Positions 43,579 through 52,605 of a DNA stretch of 54,552 nucleotides are shown one piece after another. Where the stretch lies: positions 1 to 54,552 of the forward strand of contig NZ_JADGMQ010000022.1 in assembly GCF_016124105.1 (NCBI RefSeq). Direction: 5' to 3'. Source of the DNA: Aquamicrobium zhengzhouense (GTDB taxonomy: Bacteria > Pseudomonadota > Alphaproteobacteria > Rhizobiales > Rhizobiaceae). The translations under genes and the position numbers were made by a program. The stretch's first letter is position 1, and the number at the start of each line of letters is the position of its first letter. The notes beneath the pieces are model-generated. The model made no database searches and was not told where the DNA came from. It saw only the letters and a program-made list of their open reading frames with translations.

Positions 43579-44889
43579 ATGAGCAAACTAGAAACTCCGA
43601 AATCCGCCGCACTTTATGAACAAGCCAAGAAGGTCATGCCCGGTGGTAATACTCGCCACACCGTGTTTCGCACCCCTCACCAGGTTTACGCGGCACGCGG
43701 TGAAGGCTGCCGCATCATCGACATCGACGGCAACAGCCGCATCGACGCGGTCGGCAATTTCACGTCGCTGATTCACGGCTATGGCTGCGAGGCGATCCGG
43801 GTGGCGGCGCGCGAACAGCTGGAAAACGGCCTGTGCTTCGGCATGGCGACGCCCGGCGAAGTGCGCCTGTCGGAGATGCTTGCCGAACGCCTGCCCTCGG
43901 TGGAGCATGTGCGCTACTGCAACTCCGGCACCGAAGCGGTAATGAATGCGGTCAAGGTGGCGCGTGCCTATACCGGCCGGGCCAAGATCGCCAAATGCGA
44001 AGGCGCGTATCACGGCACCTATGACGTAGTGGAAACCAGCCAGGAAGCGCGCCCCGAAAATTGGGGCGAACCGGATGCGCCGCACCCTGTCCCGACTGCC
44101 GCCGGAACCCCGCAGGGCGTTCTCGATGATGTCGTGATCATCCCGTTCAACAATGTCGAGCTGGGCGAGAAGATCTTGCGCGCCAAGGGTAACGACCTGG
44201 CCGCCGTTCTGGTTGACGTTATGCCGAACCGGGCCGGGCTGGTACCTGCCACGCAGGAGTTCCTCAACATGCTGCGCCGCGTCACCCGTGAGATCGGTGC
44301 TCTGCTCATTTTCGACGAGGTGATCACCTTCCGCCTCGGTTATAATGGCGCCCAGGGACGATACGGTATCAACCCCGACATCACCGCCTTGGGCAAAGTA
44401 ATCGGTGGCGGTTTCCCGATCGGTGCGGTGGCCGGACGCACGGACGTTATGGCGGTTTATGACCCGACAAACGGCTCGCCCCGTGTCCAGCATGGTGGCA
44501 CTTTCAGTGCGAACCCGATGTCGATGGTTGCTGGCATCGCAGCCCTCGAAGCATTGACGCCGGAAGCATATGAGCATCTTGAAGCCCTGGGAGACCGGTT
44601 CCAGAGCGGAATCACCGCTCTGTTCGACGAACTGGGTATCGAGGCGCAGGTAACAGGTCTTGCCTCGCTGCGACGCATCCACCTCAACCGTGCAAAGCTC
44701 ACGGATTTCCGTTCGACGGTGCTGGCCGGTAGTGATGGCGCAAACAAAGTCGCAGCCTTGTCACGTCTGCTCTTTGATGAAGGCGTCATCATTGCCGCAA
44801 ACGGCCTACTTTGTTTCTCGACGGCGATGACCTTCGACGACATCGACGAAATCATCGCCGCTTTTGCGCGTGCACTTCCGAAATTGTGA
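43579..44889 (+). CDS. Class III aminotransferase, glutamate-1-semialdehyde aminomutase-like
   Basis: 436 residues, PLP fold type I. Visible features are the opening KKVMPGGNTRHTVFRTPHQVYAARGEGCRI, the cofactor-phosphate loop NSGTEAVMNA (115-124), the Asp of FDEVITFRLG (246), and the PLP Lys in ALGKVIGGGFPIGA (273). It resembles glutamate-1-semialdehyde 2,1-aminomutase, but tetrapyrrole synthesis genes are absent and the gene lies in a hydantoinase operon. An aminotransferase or aminomutase acting on the amino acid released from the cyclic amide is more likely. Confidence 0.88.
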   Translation: MSKLETPKSAALYEQAKKVMPGGNTRHTVFRTPHQVYAARGEGCRIIDIDGNSRIDAVGNFTSLIHGYGCEAIRVAAREQLENGLCFGMATPGEVRLSEMLAERLPSVEHVRYCNSGTEAVMNAVKVARAYTGRAKIAKCEGAYHGTYDVVETSQEARPENWGEPDAPHPVPTAAGTPQGVLDDVVIIPFNNVELGEKILRAKGNDLAAVLVDVMPNRAGLVPATQEFLNMLRRVTREIGALLIFDEVITFRLGYNGAQGRYGINPDITALGKVIGGGFPIGAVAGRTDVMAVYDPTNGSPRVQHGGTFSANPMSMVAGIAALEALTPEAYEHLEALGDRFQSGITALFDELGIEAQVTGLASLRRIHLNRAKLTDFRSTVLAGSDGANKVAALSRLLFDEGVIIAANGLLCFSTAMTFDDIDEIIAAFARALPKL

Positions 44890-45464
44890 TCGCCCCCTGG
44901 AAGCCGCTGCGGACTTTGCGGAAGCCCGTGCCCTTAGCTTGATGTTATCGGGACGCGCTTGCGTCGAGCATTGCCTGACTGGAGTTGCCAACATCGGCAA
45001 CTCCAGTTCCACTGGTTTAATGTTGCGACGCTGGAAAAATGGCATGAGAGCATAGCCGCTTTTCACACGGTCAGGTGCAAAGGGACGCGCCAAGGTCGGT
45101 CAGCCACTGAAGCGATCGCGGAGATAGAATCGTACGCGAGGCGCGCAGCGGCATTGGTGCCTGGATCGACCTTTATAATAATCGATGACCACACTCAGTC
45201 CTCGCCGGCCGGCCACCAATGAGGTCTATGCTAGGGCGGAAATAGCAGGCCATTCGGCATGCTAGACCTTAGCCAACCTCCCAAGCTGTCTCACCCGCCA
45301 GGGTCGCCCCACAGACACCCTATGCAACCTTTTTGAAGAGCAAAACCGGCACATGACACTTGCGATTTCAACCGCAGGCGCTAAAGAGGACTAATTCACT
45401 CCACTTTGGCCCAGCCGCTGCCAAGCCAAATGTCCCCATCACTTTTGAAGCCTTTGAGGACGTT
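44890..45464. other. Gene-poor region before the TonB receptor gene
   Basis: 575 bases. Apart from the hairpin at 44978-45007, I see no clear feature. A plus-strand frame (44959-45222) ends in protein-like text (EIESYARRAAALVPGSTFI) but has no recognised family or good start. The promoter of the receptor gene must lie here; I could not mark a Fur- or Irr-type box with confidence. Confidence 0.35.
44978..45007 (+). terminator. Perfect hairpin after the aminotransferase gene
   Basis: A 12-bp perfect stem ACTGGAGTTGCC / GGCAACTCCAGT with a 6-base loop, 89 bases after the stop. No T run, so termination may be factor-assisted, or it may be the trace of a small element. Confidence 0.5.
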
Positions 45465-47729
45465 ATGCGCAGGCACATCACTCCATTCCACACCACCACT
45501 GCACTCACGCTCATGATTTCCGCCGGCCTGTTTTCAGGCGCTGCCGCGCAAGAAATGGCGGATGATGGCGCAGAGGTGCTCGTTCTGGACGAAATCACGG
45601 TTTTGTCCGCTGAGGACCAGCTCAAGCAGTCGCTTGGGGTGTCGGTAATCACCGCGAAGGATCTCGAGCGCCAGCCTACCGGTCGGGACCTGTCTGAAAT
45701 GGTGCGCAAAATGCCCGGTGTGAATCTCACCGGTAACACCGATTCAGGACAATACGGTCAAAGCCGCCAGATTGATCTGCGCGGCATGGGGCCGGAGAAC
45801 ACCCTCATCCTGATCGACGGAAAGCCCGTTCTGTCGCGTAACTCACAGCGTATGGGCAAGAGGGGCGAGCGCGACACGCGCGGCGATTCAAGCTGGGTTG
45901 CACCGGAGCTGATCGAGAGCATTGAGGTAATCCGCGGCCCGGCAGCCGCACGTTATGGTTCAGGTGCCGCCGGCGGCGTCGTTAACATCATAACCAAAAG
46001 ACCGGACGTCGCCAGCTATTCGCTGTCCACCTATCTGGAAGTGCCGGAGTCGAGCAAGGAAGGCGGCACCCGCCGCGCAACCGCAATGGCATCCGGACCA
46101 ATCAACGACGCGGTGTCCTACCGCTTCAACGTGAGTGGCAGCTGGACAGATCCCGATAGCATCGACATCAACCAAGCAGCCGCGGAAGCGGCAGATGGCA
46201 CCCCTGGTGCAGACGTCCGCGCCGGGCGTGAGGGTGTGCGCAGCTACAACATCGGAGCACTTGTAAGCGCTGCGATCGACGAAGCGAACCGCCTCGACTT
46301 TGAGGCGTCCTGGAGCCGTCAGATGAACAGCTTCGTCGGAGGTGTTCTTAGCGGCAGCATCGGTAATCCGAGCGACATCGTGGCGGACCTGATGAACTCC
46401 GAGGCAACAACAAGTCGTCTCGACCGCATGACCCTCTCAGCGACGCACATTGGCACCTACGATTTCGGTGAATCCAACAGCTACATCCAGTGGGAGCGCA
46501 CACGGAACCGCCGCCCGTCCGAAGGGCTCGTCCGCGGCGATGAAGGTATTTTCACTTCGCTCGATGACTATCGCACCTCTCAGCTAGACAATCTGACGGC
46601 AAAGACAGAGTGGGTTCTGCCGCTCAATTTTCTGGTCGATCAGAAACTGACACTGGGCGCGGAATATCGTGGTGAGTTCCTGCGTGCACCGATCAGCGGC
46701 GACGCGATGTCCTCCGGTGAGTACAACAACATCGAGACGCATACGCTCGGCATCTTCCTCGAAAACAACATGCTGATCACCGACAAGCTGACGGTCACTC
46801 CGGGCTTGCGCGCCGACTATCACAGCGAATACGGGCTCAATGCCAGCCCGAGCCTCAACGCGTCTTACAATTTGACTGACGAGATCACGCTCAAGGCCGG
46901 TATTGCCCGCGCGTTCAAGTCACCCAATCTCTACCAGTTGAGCCCTGATTGGCTGTGGAACAGCATGGGCAATGGCTGCCCCGCATGGCTGCCTTCAAAC
47001 TGCGTCCTGCGTGGCAATCCCAACCTTGATCCCGAAATCTCGGTCAACAAGGAAATCGGTATTGCCTACCAGAACGATCTCGGCTGGGCGGCGAGCGTCA
47101 CCTATTTCCACAACGACTACAAGAACAAGATCATATCCGGCGAGGTCTTCTCCGGATATACGGCAAGCGGTCAGAAGATCTTCGACTGGGAGAACTCCGG
47201 GCCTGCAACAGTCTCCGGTTTCGAAGGAAGCGTGACTGTTCCTGTTCTCGAAAATCTGACCTGGACGACGAACTTCACCAAGATCCTGAAGTCGGAGCGC
47301 GAAATCATGCGCCGCGACCTCAATGGAAACAACTCAATCGGCAAGACGCAGCTTTCCCTCGTGCCTGACTACACGATCAACACCTCGGTTCGGTGGGAGG
47401 CGATCGAAGGGTTGGGCCTGACAGTCGGCGCCACGCATTATGGGAAGACCGAGGCCGCGATCGTCAATGCGCGCGGCATCGAGATCGCTCCGGAAAATCG
47501 TATCTCTCGCGATGCCTATACGCTGGTCAATGTCAGCGCGGACTATGAAGTCAACGACAATGTAAGCTTTGCCGCCGGTATAAATAATCTCTTCGATAAG
47601 AAGGTTCACGCTACTGGCGGCGCAGTCCTGAATGAGTCTGCCAACGGCTCCGGTGTCAATGCGTCCAACGCCAATACGTATAACGAACCCGGTCGTACGT
47701 ACTGGCTCTCGCTGACCGCAAAATTCTAA
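45465..47729 (+). CDS. fepA: TonB-dependent outer-membrane receptor, FepA-type
   Basis: 754 residues from ATG 45465, which has GAGGA 5 bases upstream; a longer frame starting at a TTG lacks a signal. A signal peptide ends SGAAAQ. A TonB-box-like stretch (LVLDEITVLSA) leads to the plug domain with the FepA hallmarks SEMVRKMPGVNLTGN, RQIDLRGMGPENTLILIDGK, RGERDTRGDSSWV and RGPAAARYGSGAAGGVVNII. The rest is a 22-strand barrel ending in Phe (SLTAKF). FepA receptors import ferric enterobactin-type catecholate siderophores. No periplasmic, ABC or esterase siderophore genes are nearby; a methyltransferase gene follows instead, so the ligand could differ. Confidence 0.9.
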   Translation: MRRHITPFHTTTALTLMISAGLFSGAAAQEMADDGAEVLVLDEITVLSAEDQLKQSLGVSVITAKDLERQPTGRDLSEMVRKMPGVNLTGNTDSGQYGQSRQIDLRGMGPENTLILIDGKPVLSRNSQRMGKRGERDTRGDSSWVAPELIESIEVIRGPAAARYGSGAAGGVVNIITKRPDVASYSLSTYLEVPESSKEGGTRRATAMASGPINDAVSYRFNVSGSWTDPDSIDINQAAAEAADGTPGADVRAGREGVRSYNIGALVSAAIDEANRLDFEASWSRQMNSFVGGVLSGSIGNPSDIVADLMNSEATTSRLDRMTLSATHIGTYDFGESNSYIQWERTRNRRPSEGLVRGDEGIFTSLDDYRTSQLDNLTAKTEWVLPLNFLVDQKLTLGAEYRGEFLRAPISGDAMSSGEYNNIETHTLGIFLENNMLITDKLTVTPGLRADYHSEYGLNASPSLNASYNLTDEITLKAGIARAFKSPNLYQLSPDWLWNSMGNGCPAWLPSNCVLRGNPNLDPEISVNKEIGIAYQNDLGWAASVTYFHNDYKNKIISGEVFSGYTASGQKIFDWENSGPATVSGFEGSVTVPVLENLTWTTNFTKILKSEREIMRRDLNGNNSIGKTQLSLVPDYTINTSVRWEAIEGLGLTVGATHYGKTEAAIVNARGIEIAPENRISRDAYTLVNVSADYEVNDNVSFAAGINNLFDKKVHATGGAVLNESANGSGVNASNANTYNEPGRTYWLSLTAKF

Positions 47730-47738
47730 CTCGAAGTT

Positions 47739-47777
47739 TGGTGGCCTCCTGCGCCTGCGGGGGAGGGGAGGCCACCA
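47739..47777 (+). terminator. Hairpin after the receptor gene
   Basis: A perfect 11-bp stem TGGTGGCCTCC / GGAGGCCACCA around a 17-base GC-rich loop, starting 9 bases after the receptor stop. No T run. It likely stabilises the receptor mRNA or partly ends transcription before the methyltransferase gene. Confidence 0.6.
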
Positions 47778-47799
47778 GCACACGCAGGATACTTTCGCG

Positions 47800-49164
47800 A
47801 TGGATGTTGAGCGGGACTACATCACAGAGGTCGCCTATCCGCCGCAATTTCATCGCGAACACGCACCAGTCTGGCTGGATGCAGTTCTCGCTGCTCTCGG
47901 CACGAAGGTCCCGGAAGATACAAGCCGAGTATATTGCGAGATCGGCTGCGGCTCCACCTTTGGCCTTCTATTGCTGGCCGCCACCAACCCTTCCATGACT
48001 TTCCATGGAATAGACATTAATCCCGAGCACATTGCAGACGCACAATCCGCAGCGTCCGACGCGAAGCTGGAAAATGTAACTTTCCACTGCATGGATTTGC
48101 GCGACGTCAGGAATTTCCCGTCATGTGACTACATCATTGCACGCGGAATATACTCTTGGGTGGCACCGCCGGTTCGATCTGCAATATTGGACTTCATCTC
48201 GCGGTATCTTTCCACAACAGGCGTGGCACTGATCCACTATATGGCACTGCCCGGTGCAGCGGACATGGTGCCGATTCAACGCCTCTATCGATCCCTGTTC
48301 GAAAAGTCCGGCCATGCGCACCTTGCTGCGATTGATGCGGGCCGACAAATCCTCAGTGGGCTGCGCGAAGGAAGAGCGGGCTTTTTCGAAACTCATCCGG
48401 TGGCGCGTCTCAAAACCCTACAAGAGCAGCACGACGCAGCCGGTCATACGATCCATGATTATCTCAACGATCACTATGAACCGTTTCTCGCAGCGGATGT
48501 CATCGAGTCTCTGGAGCAAAGGGGGCTCGCTTTTGCCGGAAGCGCCACGCCGTTTGAGAATATCGATGATTTCGCGGTCCCGTCTTCCATGCGCAGTCTG
48601 GTTAATTCGCAATCGACGATCTCTATGCGCGAGGCGGTAAAAGACTTCGCGTCCAACCAGTTCTCCCGCCTTGATCTCTACACGCGCACGACACGCCGTC
48701 TTTCTCCGGAAGAGCACACGGCTGCACTCCGCAGGCTGAAAGTGCGCGCTGTATCCGTTCTACCTGATAGTGCAGGCGTGAAATTTGACACTCCCATCGG
48801 CCCCGTTGAAGGCTCGGCGCAGATATTTGGGCCCGTGCTCGAGCGCCTGCGCGCCAACGGCGTGGTGACTTTCAGGGAGCTGGAGACGATACCACCTTAT
48901 CGCGGCCAACCAGGCCTGATCAATCAGGTCCTCCACTCGCTGGTCGGGTCAGGCGCGGTCCATCCCGTGCCCGATGTAGCGGTGGCTGAAGATGCCGCGA
49001 AAAGATTAAACGCGTTGCTCCTCGAAAAATACAGATGCGGAGGGCTAATCCCCGCACTCGCATCGCCTCAAATAGGCTCCGGTATCCGCACCGGCACAGA
49101 AGACCTGGACCTCCTGGCGCAAGGGATCAAGCCCTCCGAGCCACTGGCAAGTCTCCTGCCGTGA
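47800..49164 (+). CDS. SAM-dependent methyltransferase with methyltransferase regulatory domain
   Basis: 454 residues. The N-terminal Rossmann fold has the SAM-binding loop CEIGCGSTFGLLLLAATNP (about residues 46-64), the acidic ribose-binding FHGIDINPEHIADA, and MDLRDV. After residue about 185 comes the helical methyltransferase regulatory domain (HDAAGHTIHDYLNDHYEPFL, FAGSATPFENIDDF), and then a C-terminal part with YxGxPGLINQVLHSLVG. Proteins of this build occur in bacterial envelope or natural-product clusters; their acceptors are mostly unknown. The receptor gene ends 70 bases upstream, so joint expression is possible. Confidence 0.85.
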   Translation: MDVERDYITEVAYPPQFHREHAPVWLDAVLAALGTKVPEDTSRVYCEIGCGSTFGLLLLAATNPSMTFHGIDINPEHIADAQSAASDAKLENVTFHCMDLRDVRNFPSCDYIIARGIYSWVAPPVRSAILDFISRYLSTTGVALIHYMALPGAADMVPIQRLYRSLFEKSGHAHLAAIDAGRQILSGLREGRAGFFETHPVARLKTLQEQHDAAGHTIHDYLNDHYEPFLAADVIESLEQRGLAFAGSATPFENIDDFAVPSSMRSLVNSQSTISMREAVKDFASNQFSRLDLYTRTTRRLSPEEHTAALRRLKVRAVSVLPDSAGVKFDTPIGPVEGSAQIFGPVLERLRANGVVTFRELETIPPYRGQPGLINQVLHSLVGSGAVHPVPDVAVAEDAAKRLNALLLEKYRCGGLIPALASPQIGSGIRTGTEDLDLLAQGIKPSEPLASLLP

Positions 49165-49402
49165 TATCCCTGCGACACCTCACAGAGCCTGCCAGTCGGC
49201 TATCTCGTCGATCTTTCTGTCCCGGACCAATAAGTGGTCAAGCTGGCCTGTCTCTGCGGCTTTCGAATTGCCCCTGCTGATCCGGACGCACAAATTGTCA
49301 AAGCACATCCCACCTAACGCAAGTCCCCGATTTCGTACGCATATGAGGTTCAGCCAGTGACCCGGATGCGACCTCGCGCAGCCACCATACCTCACAATAG
49401 GG

Positions 49403-49430
49403 TTGATTAAAGACTGACCAGTCTGATATT
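49403..49430 (+). promoter_or_regulatory. Promoter with TetR-type operator in its spacer
   Basis: TTGATT (49403-49408), 16 bases, GATATT (49425-49430). The spacer contains AGACTG-AC-CAGTCT (49411-49424), a perfect inverted repeat of the size used by many TetR repressors. It precedes the FAD oxidoreductase gene, whose operon includes a TetR gene. The remaining 350-base gap (49165-49517) shows no gene. Confidence 0.65.
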
Positions 49431-49517
49431 CGTGCAGCCGATTTAGCTGCATGAACAGCGGCACGCATTGCCAGTCAATTCTCCGGTGAAGATGGCTGGC
49501 CATAGAAGAGGTATTCG

Positions 49518-50960
49518 ATGGCTATTTCCAGACGTAGCTTCCTTGTCGGAGCGGGCAGCGGCGCAGCGGGTGTCGCGATTGGTGCGGGCCTGGGCATTGG
49601 TGCCATGTCCGGATCGGGCTGGCGCATCAATTCCTCCGTCCCGCGCGCCATGCCGGTTCAAACGCTTTCCGAATTGCCCGCCGAAGCCGACGTCGTCGTT
49701 ATCGGAGCTGGCATTGCGGGCATTTCAACCGCCCTTTTCCTCAACGAGAAAGGGCTCAGCACGGTTGTACTTGAAAAGGGCGTCGTGGCGGGCGAGCAGT
49801 CCAGCCGTGCCTTCGGATGGGTCTATTCCAATGGCTGGGACCTTGGAAAGCTGGAGCTCACGAACCAGTCGAAGACGATCTGGCAGAGCTTCTCAGAACG
49901 TTTTGGCGAAGACATCGGCTATCGCCAGTCCGGCAATTTCACCCTGATCGGTTCCGACGATGAGGTGGAGATGCATCGGGAATGGCTGAAAGCCGCGCTG
50001 GAAATACAGCCCCAGATGGATTCCAGGGTCGTCATGGGATCGGAACTCGACGCGCTCATCCCGGGTGCCAGCGAGAAGTTCCCCGCCGCGCTCTACCAGC
50101 CCAGTGACGGCACGGCAGAACCCGACTATTCCGTGTCACGGATCGCCCAGGGGGCAATCCGCGAAGGGGTCAAAATCGTTGCGCCCTGTGCGGCCCGCTC
50201 AATCGAGCGCGAAGCCGGTAAGATTGCAGGTGTGCATACCGAGAAGGGGTACATCAAGGCGCGGTACGTCGTCATCGCAGGTGGAGCCTGGAGCTCGCTG
50301 TTCGCCGGGAATATGGGCGTTCGTGTACCGCAGCTGACGCTCTCCTCCTCAATGCAGCGCTTGAGCCGTATTGATGGCGCTCTGCCTGGCGCAGGCTACG
50401 GACCGGACTTTACGTGGCGAATGCAAGCAAACGGCGAGACTTCGGTCGGCGTCGGCACAAGCGCATCGCCGATTACCAAGGACAGCTTCCGCTTCCTGTT
50501 CGATTTCTGGCCGACGCTCGGCTATTCGGGGGATCTGGTCAAAGTTCGCCTGAGCAAGGACTTCTTCGAGTCGCTGCGCATGAAGTCGAGCTGGAGCCCC
50601 GACGAAGTGACGCCCTTCGAAGAGGTGCGCATGCTTTCAGGAGCCGTCGATCGGTACGAGAACGACACGGCTCTAGCCAACCTCCGACGCGCATTCCCGC
50701 AGTTTGAAAAGGCGGTGGTCAAGGAAGAATGGGCCGGCATTATTGATGCTACGCCGGATTCCACCCAGTTCGTCACCGACATACCGGACGTTCCCGGTCT
50801 CTTCCTGATCACCGGCTTCTCCGGTAATGGCCTGACAACCGGCCCGGCCTCAGGCCAAATGATCGCGGAAATGATTGCAGGTGAGGAAACGACGTGCGAC
50901 CCTTCAATCTATCGTTTCAATCGCTTTACTGACGGTTCCGAATTCGTCTTCCGTTACTGA
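49518..50960 (+). CDS. Tat-exported FAD-dependent oxidoreductase (DAO family)
   Basis: 480 residues. A twin-arginine signal (SRRSFLVGAGSGAAGVAIGA) is followed near residue 58 by the FAD-binding ADVVVIGAGIAGISTALFLN and the VLEKG strand end. The C terminus has LFLITGFSGNGLTTGPASG, closing the FAD site. This is the amine/D-amino-acid-type DAO fold (DadA, glycine/sarcosine oxidase relatives), so likely oxidation of an amine or amino acid in the periplasm. The folded flavoprotein would be exported with cofactor bound, which is what the Tat system does. Promoter and TetR operator lie about 90 bases upstream; the TetR gene follows. Confidence 0.88.
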   Translation: MAISRRSFLVGAGSGAAGVAIGAGLGIGAMSGSGWRINSSVPRAMPVQTLSELPAEADVVVIGAGIAGISTALFLNEKGLSTVVLEKGVVAGEQSSRAFGWVYSNGWDLGKLELTNQSKTIWQSFSERFGEDIGYRQSGNFTLIGSDDEVEMHREWLKAALEIQPQMDSRVVMGSELDALIPGASEKFPAALYQPSDGTAEPDYSVSRIAQGAIREGVKIVAPCAARSIEREAGKIAGVHTEKGYIKARYVVIAGGAWSSLFAGNMGVRVPQLTLSSSMQRLSRIDGALPGAGYGPDFTWRMQANGETSVGVGTSASPITKDSFRFLFDFWPTLGYSGDLVKVRLSKDFFESLRMKSSWSPDEVTPFEEVRMLSGAVDRYENDTALANLRRAFPQFEKAVVKEEWAGIIDATPDSTQFVTDIPDVPGLFLITGFSGNGLTTGPASGQMIAEMIAGEETTCDPSIYRFNRFTDGSEFVFRY

Positions 50961-50994
50961 GGGCGGCGTAACCGGGGCAACAACATGACGTGAG

Positions 50995-51528
50995 ATGGCC
51001 AGACCAAAGAGGATCGACAAGAGCGAAATATTGAAGGCTGCCGAGGCTCTGATCACGGAGACCGGCGGCCTCCATTTCACAATGGACCTCGTGGCCGCAA
51101 GGGCAGGCATCAGCAAGGGTGGCTTGACCTATAGCTATCCCACCAAGGATGCGCTGATTGAGGACATGTTGCGCCGGGAGCTGCAGCGCTTCGTTTCCCA
51201 TCGTGAGTCTGAAACAACTGGTGTTGCGCCTCGGGATAAAATGGAGGCACATATCAAGGTTTCGGCTGAGCAAAAGGCGGTCTACCTCACGCGCGCGGCG
51301 CATTTGATGGCGGCTTTATCCAGCCACCCCGACCATCGCAAGCAGGTGCAGGCATTTTATCGTGAAGCCTTCGAGCTTGCCGATCCGACTACCGAAGAAG
51401 GCAGGAGGGCACGTACCGCCTTCCTCTCGATCGAAGGACTTTTTCTTCTGCGCGGGCTCGGCCTCATGGAGGTCAGCGACCAGGAATGGGACGATGTATT
51501 TGCCGATGCGCTCAAGCATCTGAACTAG
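50995..51528 (+). CDS. TetR-family transcriptional regulator
   Basis: 177 residues. The N-terminal helix-turn-helix (HFTMDLVAARAGISKGGLTY, then SYPTKDALIEDML) is typical; the C-terminal ligand domain has the common VSDQEWDDVFADALKHLN end. It follows the FAD oxidoreductase gene by 34 bases, so it is probably autoregulated from the promoter at 49403-49430 carrying AGACTG-AC-CAGTCT. It should release DNA when bound by the oxidoreductase substrate or a related amine. Confidence 0.9.
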   Translation: MARPKRIDKSEILKAAEALITETGGLHFTMDLVAARAGISKGGLTYSYPTKDALIEDMLRRELQRFVSHRESETTGVAPRDKMEAHIKVSAEQKAVYLTRAAHLMAALSSHPDHRKQVQAFYREAFELADPTTEEGRRARTAFLSIEGLFLLRGLGLMEVSDQEWDDVFADALKHLN

Positions 51529-51619
51529 GGCTCGGCTTCTGCGGTTACCGAGAGTTCAAGATCGTGCCAGCGCCGTCTTCAACTCCAGTCCAGCACAACC
51601 GCAGCGCCATGATAAAAAA

Positions 51620-51638
51620 GGTTCCGTCGCAAACTTTT
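51620..51638. other. Isolated sequence resembling an IS6-family terminal repeat
   Basis: GGTTCCGTCGCAAACTTTT resembles the terminal repeats of IS6-family elements (GGTTCTGTTGCAAA type). No transposase or second end is present nearby, so this may be a scar or chance. Confidence 0.2.
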
Positions 51639-51753
51639 CGTCAAGATCGCGTAGGGCATGAAAGCTGCTCCGTTTGACGTGCTCGCATTAAATCGGACCG
51701 TTTTAGCTGGAATTTTCCAACTATGATCCCTCGATGGGAAAAGGAGAGTTCCG

Positions 51754-52256
51754 ATGAAGGGATCGAAGTTTTCGGAAGCGCAGATCGCATTTGTTTTGAA
51801 GCAAGCAGAGGACGGTACTGCCCATTCGGGCTTTGTGCTCGACGCCCAAGACCAGGCGCTTCATGATCGGCATCCCGTCCACCGTGGCGGACTGGTTCAC
51901 CATTCCGACCGCGGGGATCGCAATATGTGTCCTTTCACTATTCCGAACGGCTGGCGGAAGCGGGCATCGAGCCGTCTGTCGGATGTGTTTGCGACTCCTA
52001 CGACAACGCTCTCGCTGAAACGATCAACGGTCTTTACAAGGCCGAGGTCATCCATCGGCGGACCGTGGCGAAATTTCGAAGCCGTGGAGTTCACCACTTT
52101 GGAATGGGTCGACTGGTTTAACCACCGACGCCTCCTGGAGCCTACCGGCAACATAACGCCAGCCAAGGCAGAAAAGCGCAACTATGCCATGCTGGACGCG
52201 CCAGCCATGGCCGCATAACTTAGACCAACGGTCTCCGGCAAAGCCGGCGGGGTTCA
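51754..52256 (+). mobile_element. Internally deleted, frameshifted IS3-family element
   Basis: The OrfA start (MKGSKFSEAQIAFVLKQAED) runs in frame straight into the C-terminal third of OrfB (FVLDAxxQALHDRxPVHRG), so most of OrfA and the first two thirds of OrfB are deleted. A one-base insertion near 51920 shifts the catalytic Glu region (DSYDNALAETINGLYKAEVI) into another frame, and a one-base loss near 52070 restores the first frame (WVDWFNHRRLLEPTGNI). The right end reads CCGGCAAAGCCGGCGGGGTTCA to 52256, the expected IS3-type terminal repeat. The left terminal repeat was not found. A dead relic. Confidence 0.85.
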
Positions 52257-52605
52257 GGCTCGGCTAGTCTCCCTTTGGTTGTCGGTTCTGATCAATGTCA
52301 AGCACCGGCCGCATCATGTTTTCCACGCTGACGAAGGGCACAAGGCTGATCGGGTCGAGCGGCGGAAATAGCTCCATGGAAACATTGACCATGAATGCTC
52401 GGGCCGGAATCATATCAGACCTTGTCCCGGAAAATCGGGGATTGATGGCAAGGGCCAAAGCTGGAGGCGCGCGGTAGGCCGGCATGGCCGCGCCCGATTA
52501 TGTAGCTGTGGCTCGGCCTCTTAAAGCGTGCTAGTCTTGACTGGTTGGGGGCACCACAAGCTTGATAAGCGTTCTGCTTTCCAAGTCCAGTTGCGGCGGT
52601 CTGAT
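52257..52605. other. Intergenic region before the amidohydrolase gene
   Basis: 349 bases. Open frames here on both strands (52264-52485 minus, 52295-52477 plus) overlap each other and show no family. Short GC-rich stretches only; nothing firm. Confidence 0.35.

Noticed and set aside
43588-44682. 364-residue minus-strand frame opposite the aminotransferase gene
   Set aside because: Antisense shadow of a gene with an intact PLP site and full length.
43579-44889. Assignment as true HemL (glutamate-1-semialdehyde aminomutase)
   Set aside because: Sequence is related, but the operon context with hydantoinase genes and lack of tetrapyrrole genes argue for a different substrate.
44959-45222. 87-residue plus-strand frame before the receptor gene
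   Set aside because: Its end reads somewhat like protein, but it crosses the perfect hairpin, has no good start and no recognised family.
52264-52485. Small minus-strand frame before the amidohydrolase gene
   Set aside because: An overlapping plus-strand frame is equally open and neither shows a motif or ribosome binding site.
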